From positions 1 through 31,780 of the forward strand of contig CAYXEN010000026.1 of the NCBI GenBank assembly GCA_964464035.1: a stretch of DNA of 31,780 nucleotides. Reading direction: 5' to 3'. How positions within the stretch are numbered: the stretch's first letter is position 1; every line of letters starts with the position of its first letter. Origin of the DNA: CAYXEN01 sp964464035. Its GTDB lineage: Bacteria; Krumholzibacteriota; Krumholzibacteriia; WVZY01. A program made the translations under genes and the position numbers. Under the pieces are notes generated by a model. The model was not told the DNA's origin and searched no databases. It saw nothing but the letters and a program-made list of their open reading frames with translations. This document shows positions 1 to 8,674 of the stretch, piece after piece.

Positions 1-1493
1 ATAGCTTTTCTTATCTTTTCGGCGGCGTTCTTGACTCCCTCGAGATTCGTGTCGGGCAACAGGACCGCGAACTCCTCCCCACCGTATCTCGCGACGATGT
101 CCGTTTCCCTGACGGTTTCCTTGAGGGTGTTGGCCAGATTCTGGAGCAGCATGTCTCCTACCGAGTGCCCGAAGTTGTCGTTTACCTTCTTGAAATCGTC
201 GACGTCTATGAGGATCAAGGCTATGTCACCCTTGTAAAGATTCGCCCGGGTCAGCTCGCTGTTCATTATGTTCCAGAAATGCCTGTGGTTGAACAAACCC
301 GTGAGTCCGTCGGTGATCGACAATCTCTCCAGTTTCTCGTTCATTTCCTGCAGGGTTATGTTCTGGGTGTTCAACATCTTGTTTTTCGCCTGGAGTTCAA
401 CCTTGGCGAGACTGATGGTTTTGGCCATTTCGTTGAAGGTCGATATCATCAAGCCGATCTCGTCTTCGCTCGTAGTAGGTATGTTGACACCTACCATTCC
501 CTCTTTCACTTTCTTCGCACCTTCCGAGAGAGCCCGAACCGGCTTGAGGATCGACCTGATGATTTTCAGCGCTATAAGGATGAACAGGGAGCAGATCAGC
601 AGGTCCGCGACGATGATCTTGTTCCTCGTGTCGAGGACCGGCGCCATGGAGGCCTCGTAATCCTCTTCGCAAACGAGCCACCAGCCCCTGTCCGCCAGAA
701 AGATCTTGGAACCGAAGACTTTTCTCCCCGCGTAATTCTTGTACTTCTCGACGAGAATGGGGCCTTCCTGCCGGGTAGGCACTTCCATCGCCTTCTCCCC
801 CAACATGCTCACTTCCACGCCGCGTGGTTGCGTAAGAAAGCATCCCCTGAAATCGAGAAGATAGATGTCGCCGTACGCGCTCAGGTTCACGTCGGAGAGC
901 AGGTGCTCGATACTCTGCAGCTCGAACCTCGCGCATATGGTCGCCCCGAGCCCCGGCTTCAATCGCACCGGTATCAGGACCCACTGCGATATCGATTCCT
1001 CGCCCGGCAGGTGAATGGCCTGTGAGATCACTGATATGTCACCGTTCTCCTCCTTCAGGGTTCGCAGGATGTCGGCGTATTCCACCACCGAATCCGAGCT
1101 GGCGAAACTGATGTTGCCCTTCTGGTCGAGAACGGCGAAGTCCTCGTAGATCGGGAACTTTTCCCTGATGTAAGCAAAATAATCTTTTATCTCGGCGATG
1201 GCAGAGGCTTGTTTGGTCGAATCGCTCTGCGCGAAGAACTTGGCGAGATTGCGAATGAGAACGCGCGAACGTGACAGCACCGCCAGGTCCATCGACTTGT
1301 TCGCGTACCAGAGGTCGACCTTGCCCTTGGTATTGAGCAGGATCGATGGAAACTTCTCGCTTATCTTCTCGGTGAGGAAACTTTCGGTGCTGTGCATCGT
1401 GACTGCGCCGATGATGAACGACGTTATGATCACGTTCACTACGACCAGCGTTATTATCTTCGCTGAGAAACTCTTGCGGATGAACCTGAACAC
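1..1493 (-). CDS. Membrane-bound diguanylate cyclase (periplasmic sensor-HAMP-GGDEF), 3' end cut by window edge
   Basis: Makes cyclic di-GMP from two GTP in response to a periplasmic signal. I read about 497 codons before the window ends, so only the C-terminal end of the GGDEF domain is missing. In order: a short basic N-terminus and TM1 (about residues 10-30), a periplasmic sensor region of about 250 residues of dCache-like character, TM2 (about 280-300), a HAMP linker, a short coiled coil, then a GGDEF domain starting near the DGLTGLFNHRHF motif. The active-site signature is GGEEF at residues 471-475, compatible with activity. RETD ends five residues before it and matches the RxxD inhibitory I-site, so product feedback is likely. 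The start is GTG at 1493, preceded by a purine-rich AGGAAGGGGAAG tract; the frame stays open further upstream, but into terminator sequence. The ligand is unknown. Confidence 0.9.
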   Translation of the reverse strand, partial: MFRFIRKSFSAKIITLVVVNVIITSFIIGAVTMHSTESFLTEKISEKFPSILLNTKGKVDLWYANKSMDLAVLSRSRVLIRNLAKFFAQSDSTKQASAIAEIKDYFAYIREKFPIYEDFAVLDQKGNISFASSDSVVEYADILRTLKEENGDISVISQAIHLPGEESISQWVLIPVRLKPGLGATICARFELQSIEHLLSDVNLSAYGDIYLLDFRGCFLTQPRGVEVSMLGEKAMEVPTRQEGPILVEKYKNYAGRKVFGSKIFLADRGWWLVCEEDYEASMAPVLDTRNKIIVADLLICSLFILIALKIIRSILKPVRALSEGAKKVKEGMVGVNIPTTSEDEIGLMISTFNEMAKTISLAKVELQAKNKMLNTQNITLQEMNEKLERLSITDGLTGLFNHRHFWNIMNSELTRANLYKGDIALILIDVDDFKKVNDNFGHSVGDMLLQNLANTLKETVRETDIVARYGGEEFAVLLPDTNLEGVKNAAEKIRKA

Positions 1494-1590
1494 GTTCTTC
1501 CCCTTCCTGTTACCGCTGAATCCGTTAGCAAGAAAAGTACACAAAACCGGGAAAGGGGAAGATGGAGGAAGGGAAATATTTTCCGCTTCG

Positions 1591-1632
1591 AAAAAGCAGG
1601 GCGGCCGCCGCCGCAAGGCCGCTCCGCCCTGC
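1591..1632 (-). terminator. Intrinsic terminator downstream of the ferredoxin gene
   Basis: A perfect 9-bp inverted repeat (GCAGGGCGG at 1596-1604 with CCGCCCTGC at 1624-1632) is followed, reading on the minus strand, by five T residues (1591-1595). It lies 30 bases past the ferredoxin stop codon and before the diguanylate cyclase start. This suggests the ferredoxin is transcribed alone and the cyclase has a separate promoter, which I could not locate. Confidence 0.75.
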
Positions 1633-1661
1633 CTAATCGATCTATTGCCAAGCAGTTAAAA

Positions 1662-1949
1662 CTACTTGCGGTATTTCGATGGGAAATTGTCGCCGAATTC
1701 CATCTCCGGATGGATTTTCTTGGCTTTCTCGATGAGCTGTTCCTCGGTCTCTTCGTGATTGGGATCGGGCAGACAGCAATCCACGGGACAAACCGCCTGG
1801 CATTGCTCCTCATCGAAATGCCCAACGCACTCGGTGCAGAGGTTCGGATCGATGACGTAGATGTCGTCTCCCTCGGAGATGGCCTCGTTCGGACACTCCG
1901 GCTCGCATGCACCGCAGTTTATGCACTCATCCGTTATATAGGTCGCCAT
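1662..1949 (-). CDS. 2[4Fe-4S] ferredoxin, Allochromatium (Alvin) type
   Basis: Small cytosolic one-electron carrier of 95 residues. The first cysteine set is C9, C12, C15, C19 (CxxCxxCxxxCP). The second is C38, C41, C50, C54 (CxxC-x8-CxxxCP). The eight-residue insertion between C41 and C50, plus a charged C-terminal extension of about 35 residues, marks the Alvin/YfhL-like subgroup, which usually has one very low-potential cluster. C58 and C59 are additional cysteines after the second motif. The start at 1949 is chosen because AGGAGG sits seven bases upstream; an in-frame ATG at 2018 would add 23 residues unlike ferredoxin. It appears monocistronic, with a promoter at 2046-2074 and a terminator at 1591-1632. 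Its redox partner is not evident from the neighbours, although the radical SAM protein nearby would need a reductant. Confidence 0.95.
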   Translation of the reverse strand: MATYITDECINCGACEPECPNEAISEGDDIYVIDPNLCTECVGHFDEEQCQAVCPVDCCLPDPNHEETEEQLIEKAKKIHPEMEFGDNFPSKYRK

Positions 1950-2045
1950 TCCACTTCCTCCTGAATTGAACCCGGCGCAAACCCACGCGCCAGGCTGGCC
2001 CATCTGATTGTATGACAATAAATTACAGGAGCTACGCTCTTACGT

Positions 2046-2074
2046 AAAATACTTCAACCTTTTTTTCTTGTCAA
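2046..2074 (-). promoter_or_regulatory. Sigma-70-type promoter for the ferredoxin gene
   Basis: On the minus strand there is a consensus -35 TTGACA (2069-2074), a 17-base spacer and a -10 TATTTT (2046-2051). The predicted transcript would carry a leader of roughly 90 bases before the ATG at 1949. The -35 box lies inside a perfect 9+1+9 inverted repeat (2062-2080), which may be an operator. Confidence 0.6.
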
Positions 2075-2080
2075 GAAAAA
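2062..2080. repeat. Perfect 9-1-9 inverted repeat over the ferredoxin -35 box
   Basis: TTTTTCTTG (2062-2070), one central T, then CAAGAAAAA (2072-2080) form a perfect palindrome overlapping TTGACA. Its position would suit a repressor operator. It is partly homopolymeric, so some of the symmetry may be accidental. Confidence 0.5.
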
Positions 2081-2130
2081 GAGCGTTGATTCGAGCCTCA
2101 TTTCGCCGGCTGCGCCCACGCCCCGAATCC

Positions 2131-2159
2131 TGGACACTGGATCCGGCCTGTGCTACCAT
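2131..2159 (+). promoter_or_regulatory. Candidate promoter for the propeller/PrpD/radical SAM cluster
   Basis: TGGACA (2131-2136), a 17-base spacer and TACCAT (2154-2159) resemble a sigma-70 promoter, with five and four matches to consensus. It would start a transcript about 60 bases before the ATG at 2226. It is the best-spaced pair in the interval between 1950 and 2225, and is supported by sequence similarity only. Confidence 0.4.
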
Positions 2160-2225
2160 TTCCCGCACCGCGATTGACACTGATTCCTTTTCCCCGCTTC
2201 AGCAATGGAGAAAGAAAGGATCCAT

Positions 2226-3329
2226 ATGCGATTTCTGCAAAGATCATCGACCGTGATCGCTCTCATCGGCCTCATCGCCGTTTCCTTCGCGATGGTTGGA
2301 ACCGGGAGCGACGCCGACGGAAAGAGCAGGACCTCCATGGAGGAACTCGTTCCGGGAACTCTCAAGTACGCGCGAGAAAAACATCTCGCCAACGTCAAGC
2401 AATTGACTTTCGGCGGCGAGAACGCCGAAGCATACTTCAGCCCCGACGACAAGCATCTCATATTTCAGTCGACGAGAGACACGTTCGCCTGCGACCAGAT
2501 ATTCTCCATGGATCTCGACGGGGGCGCCGTCAAACTGATCAGCAACGGCAAGGGAAGAACGACTTGTGCGTATTTCCTTCCGAACCGGCGAAAGCTGATC
2601 TATTCGTCCACTTTCCTCGAAGGCTCACTGTGCCCCCCGAAACCCGACTATTCCCACGGCTACGTATGGCCGCTTTACCGCTCATACGACATTTTCAAAG
2701 CCGACCTCGACGGGAGCAACCTCGTGCGCCTTACGCGAAGCCCGGGCTATGACGCCGAGGCGACCGTTTCCCGGGACGGATCTACCATAGTCTTCACCTC
2801 GAGCCGGGACGGTGACCTCGAGCTCTACCTGATGGACACCGACGGCTCCGATCAAAGACGCCTCACACACGACGTCGGTTACGACGGAGGGGCCTTCTTC
2901 AGCTACGACGGTCGAAAGATCGTCTATCGCGCCTATCATCCCCGAACCAAGAAAGAGATCGAGCGCTACAAGGCGCTGCTCGCAAAGGGCCTCATAGAGC
3001 CCCGCGTGCTGGAACTCTTCACGATGAACGCCGACGGCACCGGCAATTTCCAGGTCACGAGCTTCAATGCGGCAAGTTTTTGCCCGTATTATTTCCCCGA
3101 CGGGAAGAAGATAATCTTCTCATCCAACCTCGGTGATCCCGACGGCCGGAACTTCGACCTATATGCCATCGATGTCGACGGCGGCAATTTGGAGAGGATC
3201 ACTTATTGTCCCAGTTTCGACGGCTTTCCCATGTTCAGCTCGGACGGCAAGAAGATAGTCTTCTGCTCCAATCGCAACAATTCCAGACCCCACGAGACGA
3301 ACGTTTTCATAGCCGACTGGATACCATGA
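2226..3329 (+). CDS. Exported TolB-like (WD40/PD40) beta-propeller protein
   Basis: A 367-residue exported protein made of TolB-type propeller repeats. The N-terminus has a basic start and a hydrophobic stretch (about residues 8-28), a signal peptide or anchor; there is no lipobox cysteine. The body carries repeated blades with the pattern x-SxDGxxIxFxSxRDGxxxLYxMDxDGxxxxxLT, seen for example around DGSTIVFTSSRDGDLELYLMD and DGKKIIFSSNLGDPDG, and ends in a blade with SDGKKIVFCSNRN. Such propellers are binding platforms, not known catalysts. The start at 2226 is chosen because AAAGGA lies six bases upstream; an in-frame ATG at 2205 has no such site. The next gene begins 19 bases after its stop, so the two are probably co-transcribed. 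Its partner is unknown. Confidence 0.85.
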   Translation: MRFLQRSSTVIALIGLIAVSFAMVGTGSDADGKSRTSMEELVPGTLKYAREKHLANVKQLTFGGENAEAYFSPDDKHLIFQSTRDTFACDQIFSMDLDGGAVKLISNGKGRTTCAYFLPNRRKLIYSSTFLEGSLCPPKPDYSHGYVWPLYRSYDIFKADLDGSNLVRLTRSPGYDAEATVSRDGSTIVFTSSRDGDLELYLMDTDGSDQRRLTHDVGYDGGAFFSYDGRKIVYRAYHPRTKKEIERYKALLAKGLIEPRVLELFTMNADGTGNFQVTSFNAASFCPYYFPDGKKIIFSSNLGDPDGRNFDLYAIDVDGGNLERITYCPSFDGFPMFSSDGKKIVFCSNRNNSRPHETNVFIADWIP

Positions 3330-3348
3330 GATGCAGGGAGAAGAACAC

Positions 3349-4728
3349 ATGAAGACGCTCACCGAAAAACTGGCTCGCTTTACCATCGAGTTGAATTACG
3401 GCGACATTCCTCCGTCCGCGCTGGAAGCGGCCAAACGACTGCTTTTCGACAGCATAGGGTGCGCCCTCGGCGGCTTGCTGAGGGAGGATCCCGCGATCTA
3501 CCGCGACTTGGTCGAGTTTCTCGGGTCCAACGAGCAGGCGACGATACTGGGAACCACGAAGAAGGTCTCCGTCGTCGACGCGGCGCTCGTAAACAGCCTC
3601 CTCACCCGCGTCATGGATTTCAACGACATTTATTGGAACCAGGACCCATCCCATCCCAGCGATCTCATCCCGGTAGCATTGGCCCTCGGCGAATACCTGG
3701 ACAGGGACGGAGCAGCCGTCCTGACCGCCATCGTCATCGGCTACGAACTTGAGATGCGCCTTTGCGACTTCGCGGTCCCCGGGTTGAGGGAAAGGGGATG
3801 GCATCATGCAACATTGACGCAGTTCGCTTCCCCCTTCATGGCCGGCAAGCTCCTCGGACTCGGCGAAAAGGAGCTCGCCGCCGCCGCCGGCATATCTGGT
3901 TCGGCGCATTGTACTCTCGGAGCGGTCACCGCCGGTGAGCTGACGATGATGAAGAACACGGTCGACCCGCTCGCCGCCGCATCGGGCGTAACGGCCGCGT
4001 TGCTGGCGGCCCGAGGCTATACGGGCCCGAGGCACGTACTGGACGGTAAGGAAGGCCTGATGCAGGTTCTCGGAGAAGGTTGGGAACCCGAATCTCTCCT
4101 GGCCGGACTCGGGGAGGATTTCAAGATTGAGAAATGCGGCATGAAAGCATACCCCACCGAGGCGCTCACTCACTCACCCATAACGGCTGCTCTTTCCATA
4201 ATCAAGGAACGCGGAATCGAACCGGGCCGGATAAAGGGCATCGAGGCCTTCACCATAGAGCGCGCCGCGGACATCCTGTCGGATCCTTCGAAGTACAATC
4301 CCACCAGCAAGGAAACGGCGGACCACAGCCTGCCCTACTGCCTGGCGGCCGCTTTCGCCCGCGGCAGGGTGACCGAACACGAGTTCACCGAGTCGAGCAT
4401 CAACGACGAAGGCATCCGCAGGATCCTCCCGCTCATCAAGGTCAAGGCGGACCCGGGATTCGAATCCCTCTTTCCCGCCAAGCAGCCTTCCCGCGTGGTC
4501 CTTGAAACCACGGACGGCGAGAGGTTCGAATCCTACACCGAGTATCCCAAGGGCCACCCGGAAAACCCCATGGGCATGGACGAGCTCAAGACGAAGTTCT
4601 CCGCACTCGCTTCGTCGCATCTCGCCCCGGCGCGGGTAGATGAGGTATGGGAAACGATCGAGAATCTCGAGAGCCCCGGCGCGCTTCGGACGCTGCTCAC
4701 CCTTCTCGCCGGTGAAAACGGAACTTGA
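3349..4728 (+). CDS. MmgE/PrpD-family protein (2-methylcitrate dehydratase-like, substrate unknown)
   Basis: A 459-residue cytosolic protein covering the whole MmgE/PrpD fold. The family includes 2-methylcitrate dehydratase, cis-aconitate decarboxylase and iminodisuccinate epimerase, so the substrate cannot be read from the fold alone. Visible hallmarks are the FDSIGCALGG segment near residue 33, the signature MDFNDIYW...HPSD (about 89-105), GWHHATLT (about 150-156) and MMKNTVDPLAAASG (about 200-214). D93, H102, H152 or H153, and K202 fall where active-site residues lie in cis-aconitate decarboxylases. No prpB, prpC or acnD lies nearby, which argues against an ordinary methylcitrate cycle. 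The start at 3349 follows AGGGAG at suitable spacing. The gene sits between a propeller gene and a radical SAM gene on the same strand. Confidence 0.9.
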   Translation: MKTLTEKLARFTIELNYGDIPPSALEAAKRLLFDSIGCALGGLLREDPAIYRDLVEFLGSNEQATILGTTKKVSVVDAALVNSLLTRVMDFNDIYWNQDPSHPSDLIPVALALGEYLDRDGAAVLTAIVIGYELEMRLCDFAVPGLRERGWHHATLTQFASPFMAGKLLGLGEKELAAAAGISGSAHCTLGAVTAGELTMMKNTVDPLAAASGVTAALLAARGYTGPRHVLDGKEGLMQVLGEGWEPESLLAGLGEDFKIEKCGMKAYPTEALTHSPITAALSIIKERGIEPGRIKGIEAFTIERAADILSDPSKYNPTSKETADHSLPYCLAAAFARGRVTEHEFTESSINDEGIRRILPLIKVKADPGFESLFPAKQPSRVVLETTDGERFESYTEYPKGHPENPMGMDELKTKFSALASSHLAPARVDEVWETIENLESPGALRTLLTLLAGENGT

Positions 4729-4784
4729 GATCCCGCCTCAATGGTAATATAAAAGAAGTGTCGACTCAAAATAAGGAGGTTGCG

Positions 4785-6170
4785 ATGAAGGTCTCACGCT
4801 CCATCCTTCTCGTTCATCCTTCGGGTCACGCTCGTTCCACTCTCCAGGAAGAGAGATTCGTCAGGTTTCAGCCCTTGGGCCTTGCATATATAGCCGCAGC
4901 TACACCCGACGATTGGAAAGTCTCGCTCATCGACGAATCCATCCGCGACATCGACGACTTCTCCGGTTATGCGATCGTAGGCGTATCCACCAACACGAGA
5001 ACCGCCCTCAGGGCGTACCAATTGGCCGAGAAGGCGAGGAAAGCCGGCTGCTACACGGTGGCGGGGGGAATTCACGTCTCCATGTGCCGCGAAGAAGCCC
5101 TGCGGTATTTCGACACGGTGATATGCGGTGAAGGCGAACGGCTTTGGCGGGAATTCCTCGCCGATTTCGCCGCAGGGGATCCCAAGCGCGAATACACGTC
5201 GACCGGGTTCGAAGACATGGACGCCATTCCCTTCCCGGATAGAAGGATCATGGGCCAAAGCTATACCGTCGCTTCGATCCAGACGTCCCGCGGATGCCCG
5301 TTCAACTGCTCCTTTTGCTCGGTAAGCGCCTTCAACGGCAAGAAGTATCGATGTCGAAGACCCGAGGCCGTTATCGAGGAGCTTGGACAGATTCCCCAGA
5401 GGTTCCTGTTCTTCGTGGACGACAACCTCATCGGCTGCAGCCGTAACTCCATCGACCGGGCGAAGCGTATATTCCAGGGTATGATCGACAGAAGAATGAA
5501 CAAGAAGTTTCTGGCCCAAGTCACGATCAACTTCGGACTCGACGACGAGCTCGTCACTCTCGCTTACAAGGGCGGTTGCCGAGGCGTCTTCATAGGGATC
5601 GAATCCGTCGATGCGAAGGTGCTCAAATCCATGAACAAAGCGATAAACCTCAAAGCCGGCGTGGATAATTACCGGGACATCTTCCGCGCCATACAAAGAA
5701 GGGGGATCGCGGTGATAGCCACGATGACGATAGCCAACGACGATGAACCGGACGACATATTCGAGAAGACGGCGGAGTTCGTCGAAACGAGTGGAGTCGA
5801 CGCCATCCAGTTGACCATCTCCACACCGCTTCCCGGAACCAATCTGTTCGAGCAACTAAGCAATGAACGGAGGATAGTCTTCAACGACTTCCCCGCGGAT
5901 TGGGTGCACTACAGCCTGGGCAGCCTGGTATTCATACCCAAGCACAAGAGTGCTCTGCAAGTGATAGACCAGTGGCGCAAACTGATCGACACGGTCTACT
6001 CGACGCGGCGAACGATGCTTCGTAGTTGCCGAACGCTCGTTCACACGAGGAACCTCGTGTCGACGTACTTGTCCTACAAGTTGAACAAGGCTTATCGCAA
6101 GAGCTATCTGAGCTCCCTTTTCTACAACTCGCCTCCCATCGAGAAGTTCAAAGCCGATCGCGTCGCATGA
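4785..6170 (+). CDS. B12-binding-domain radical SAM protein
   Basis: A 461-residue protein with an N-terminal cobalamin-binding-like Rossmann domain (about residues 25-140), then a radical SAM barrel. The cluster motif is C171-x3-C175-x2-C178, followed by the strand FFVDDNLIG, typical of this class. Later motifs GGCRGVFIGIES and STPLPGTNLFEQL are usual for these enzymes, which often methylate or rearrange unreactive carbons in lipids, cofactors or natural products. The DxHxxG motif for base-off cobalamin is absent, so B12 binding is unproven. The start at 4785 follows an excellent AAGGAGG site five bases upstream. The gene lies 56 bases after the PrpD-like gene, likely in one transcript, and ends two bases from the convergent TonB receptor gene. 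The reaction is unknown. Confidence 0.88.
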   Translation: MKVSRSILLVHPSGHARSTLQEERFVRFQPLGLAYIAAATPDDWKVSLIDESIRDIDDFSGYAIVGVSTNTRTALRAYQLAEKARKAGCYTVAGGIHVSMCREEALRYFDTVICGEGERLWREFLADFAAGDPKREYTSTGFEDMDAIPFPDRRIMGQSYTVASIQTSRGCPFNCSFCSVSAFNGKKYRCRRPEAVIEELGQIPQRFLFFVDDNLIGCSRNSIDRAKRIFQGMIDRRMNKKFLAQVTINFGLDDELVTLAYKGGCRGVFIGIESVDAKVLKSMNKAINLKAGVDNYRDIFRAIQRRGIAVIATMTIANDDEPDDIFEKTAEFVETSGVDAIQLTISTPLPGTNLFEQLSNERRIVFNDFPADWVHYSLGSLVFIPKHKSALQVIDQWRKLIDTVYSTRRTMLRSCRTLVHTRNLVSTYLSYKLNKAYRKSYLSSLFYNSPPIEKFKADRVA

Positions 6171-6172
6171 GG

Positions 6173-8659
6173 TCACATGCCGAACTCCACGCCGGCGTAG
6201 AAGTTCCTCGTTGCCGCGGGAAAGAAGTCGTCGCCCTCGCCGTTGTTGGCATACAACTCATCGGTGATGTTGAAGACTTGAAGGATTATCTTGATGTCGT
6301 TGATCTCTCCCCATCGCTTGAGACTCAGGCTGAGTGATCCATTGAGAACCGTATATGCGTCGACCACCCTTTCAGGCCGGGGCTCGCCCGAGTACCATCT
6401 GCCCTCGAAGTTGTCCGTGTACTTGTCGCCTTCGTAATGCGCCCAGAGCGATATACCGATGCCGGCGCGCTCGTTGAGAGGACGTTCGTAGTCGACTCTC
6501 GCGTTCCATATCAGGTCGGGGAAACCGGCTATCCGGTTGCCGTCGAGCGCATAGGCGACTATGGCGTTCGGATCGCTCGGATTCTTCACGTACTTGCCTG
6601 CCTTGTCGTAGAGCGTGTACCTGTCGAGTCTGTTTCGGCTGTAGGAAACGTTCCCCTTCAGGCGCAGCCCTCCGAGCGGCTCCAAACCGAGGGAAAGCTC
6701 CACTCCCTTGTGCGAGGTCTTCTCCGCGTTTCCCGTAACGGGCTGGCCGAAACGATCCAATCCCCCCTTCTTGACGATCTCGTCCTTGAAATCCATGTAG
6801 AACACGTTGAGAACCGCCGAAAACCGCTTTCTCGAGTACCCGGCTCCGAACTCGAAATCGTTTAGGACCTCCGGCTTCACGAATGGATTGTCGAAGTCGT
6901 AAACGCCTGGAGACGTCTCTGCGAATTCCGGCACCGCCCCTCCGCTGGATTCCGCCGCATCATAGAGGTTCTTCAACCTGGGCTCGCGCTTGGTGCGCGA
7001 AAAACTCAAGTACGCGTTCATCGCGTCCGTGAAGTTCACGTTGACCCCCAAACGCGGATTCCAGAACAAGTAGGAGACGGAAAAATCGTTTCCGACGAAT
7101 TTCTCGTCGAAGATTCTATAACGATTGTATACCGACTGCAGGCTCGCTTTTACGCTCGTCTTGCCGCCGATACGATAGACTTCGTCTACATAGCCCGAGG
7201 CGATGGTTTTCGCTCCCTTGTACTCGTAGTAATGCCTGTCCGAGGAAACGCCGGCGGGCAGGTTCTGGGCCCACTTGACGCTGCCCCAGTGCAACGACTG
7301 GTGATACCTGAGCTCCGCCCCCACGTTCAGCTCGCCCGGTCCGTGCTTGACCGTGAGGCGCGGCAGCCAGCCCCCCTGCTTGTTGCCCACGAAAGCCCTG
7401 ATCAGGGACTTGCCGGGATTGCCGGTGGGGTTGAAGCCGTACTCGTTCGTCAGCCTATAATAGGTAGTATCCGCCCATGAGCCGTCGAAGTCGAAGAACC
7501 CGTCGCCCTGAACGTAGAAGAAAGCGTTGTTCAAGATCAGGTCTTCGCTCAGTTTCCACGTGTTCATCAGCTCGTAGTGCGGCTGAAAGAAATTCTCTAT
7601 CTGTTCCTTCACCTCGGGATCGCTGGAGAGCCAGTTGGTCTTCCGCTTCTCCCTGTCAGCAAGAAAACTCTTCGGAATTCCGTAGTACGCCAGGTGATCC
7701 TTGATGGGTCCGCCGTAGAGATTTATCTTCGTAGTCGTGTTTTCCGTGTACTTGGCGGCCCCGAAGAAATAAGACAGGTAATCCACCCAGGAGTCGTTCC
7801 TGTAGCCCTGAGTCAGGATCTTGGAGAAACGCCCGTAGAAAGCATAGCTGTTGTTGATGAGGCCCGAGTTGAGCTCGAGCGAATATTTCTGGGTGTTGAA
7901 GCTGCCGTACCCCATTGTCACCCTGGCGCCGGGGACGGGCGCGAATATCGAAGTGACGAGATTGACGCTTCCCCCGATCGCGGGAGGGCCGTAGAAAGAA
8001 CTTCCCGCGCCGCGCTGCACCTGGACGTCCTGGAGGTTGGCCGCGAGATCGGGAAAATCGACCCAGTAGACGTTGTGATCCTCGGGGTCGTTCTGGGGGA
8101 TCCCGTTTATCATCACGGAGATCCTCCTCTGGTCGAATCCCCGCAACGTGAGATAGTTGTAACCGATGCCGTTCCCGCTCTCCGAGTAGAACGAGCTCGA
8201 AGGAAGCTCCGACAGGAGCACGGGTATATCCTGGGTCGTGTACCTCTCTTTGAGCTCATCGGATGAAAGGTTCGAAAAAGTCGCCGGTGAATACCTCGAC
8301 CTGGCCCTGGTCGCGGTGACTACTATCTTCTCCCCCGGGATTATCGTGGATTCGAGCGGGAAGTCGAGGTCTCCCATGTCGCCCCGCAGAACGAAAGACT
8401 TCTTAGCCACCTTGTATCCCACGTAGCTGACGCTCAGCACGTGCGTCCCCCCCGGAACGGCGGGAAATGCGAAACGCCCCCCTTCATCGGTCGGAAGCCC
8501 CAGCTTGAGATCCTCTATGATCACGTTCGCGCCCACCAGCGGATCCCCGGTGTTCTTGTCGTAGACCCTGCCCGCGAGTCGATACGCTGCGGCCGCATCG
8601 ACGATGATGGAACAGAGCAGGCATGTCGAAACCAGTACCGATCCAAGCAACCTCTTCAT
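6173..8659 (-). CDS. TonB-dependent outer-membrane receptor under TPP riboswitch control (probable thiamin/precursor importer)
   Basis: An 828-residue outer-membrane receptor. In order: a signal peptide (about 1-25), a carboxypeptidase-regulatory-like domain (about 25-110, with GRVYDKNTGDPLVGANV and GGRFAFPAVPGG), a plug domain (about 115-230, with TLRGFDQRRISVMINGIPQND and VQVQRGAGSSFYGPPAIGG), then a long beta-barrel ending in NFYAGVEFGM. The N-terminal domain arrangement is common in Bacteroidota and relatives. Substrate inference rests on the TPP aptamer and terminator directly upstream: thiamin, its phosphates or a precursor. THI-element-controlled TonB receptors have been predicted as thiamin receptors in Bacteroidota. 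The start at 8659 follows a GGGGTGAGA tract; an in-frame ATG at 8674 abuts the terminator T-run and is less likely. No inner-membrane thiamin permease or thi gene lies beside it. Confidence 0.92.
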   Translation of the reverse strand: MKRLLGSVLVSTCLLCSIIVDAAAAYRLAGRVYDKNTGDPLVGANVIIEDLKLGLPTDEGGRFAFPAVPGGTHVLSVSYVGYKVAKKSFVLRGDMGDLDFPLESTIIPGEKIVVTATRARSRYSPATFSNLSSDELKERYTTQDIPVLLSELPSSSFYSESGNGIGYNYLTLRGFDQRRISVMINGIPQNDPEDHNVYWVDFPDLAANLQDVQVQRGAGSSFYGPPAIGGSVNLVTSIFAPVPGARVTMGYGSFNTQKYSLELNSGLINNSYAFYGRFSKILTQGYRNDSWVDYLSYFFGAAKYTENTTTKINLYGGPIKDHLAYYGIPKSFLADREKRKTNWLSSDPEVKEQIENFFQPHYELMNTWKLSEDLILNNAFFYVQGDGFFDFDGSWADTTYYRLTNEYGFNPTGNPGKSLIRAFVGNKQGGWLPRLTVKHGPGELNVGAELRYHQSLHWGSVKWAQNLPAGVSSDRHYYEYKGAKTIASGYVDEVYRIGGKTSVKASLQSVYNRYRIFDEKFVGNDFSVSYLFWNPRLGVNVNFTDAMNAYLSFSRTKREPRLKNLYDAAESSGGAVPEFAETSPGVYDFDNPFVKPEVLNDFEFGAGYSRKRFSAVLNVFYMDFKDEIVKKGGLDRFGQPVTGNAEKTSHKGVELSLGLEPLGGLRLKGNVSYSRNRLDRYTLYDKAGKYVKNPSDPNAIVAYALDGNRIAGFPDLIWNARVDYERPLNERAGIGISLWAHYEGDKYTDNFEGRWYSGEPRPERVVDAYTVLNGSLSLSLKRWGEINDIKIILQVFNITDELYANNGEGDDFFPAATRNFYAGVEFGM

Positions 8660-8674
8660 GGCTCTCACCCCCAT

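Noticed and set aside
2174..2202. TTGACA at 2174-2179 as a promoter for the TolB-like propeller gene.
   Set aside because: No acceptable -10 box lies 16-18 bases downstream; the pair at 2131-2159 is better.
4794..5855. Open frame of 353 codons antisense to the radical SAM gene.
   Set aside because: The opposite strand carries a clear radical SAM protein with intact motifs; the antisense product has no family features.
6165..6180. A bidirectional terminator between the convergent radical SAM and TonB receptor genes.
   Set aside because: Only two bases separate the stop codons and I see no hairpin with a T-run there; termination must occur inside coding sequence or by another mechanism.
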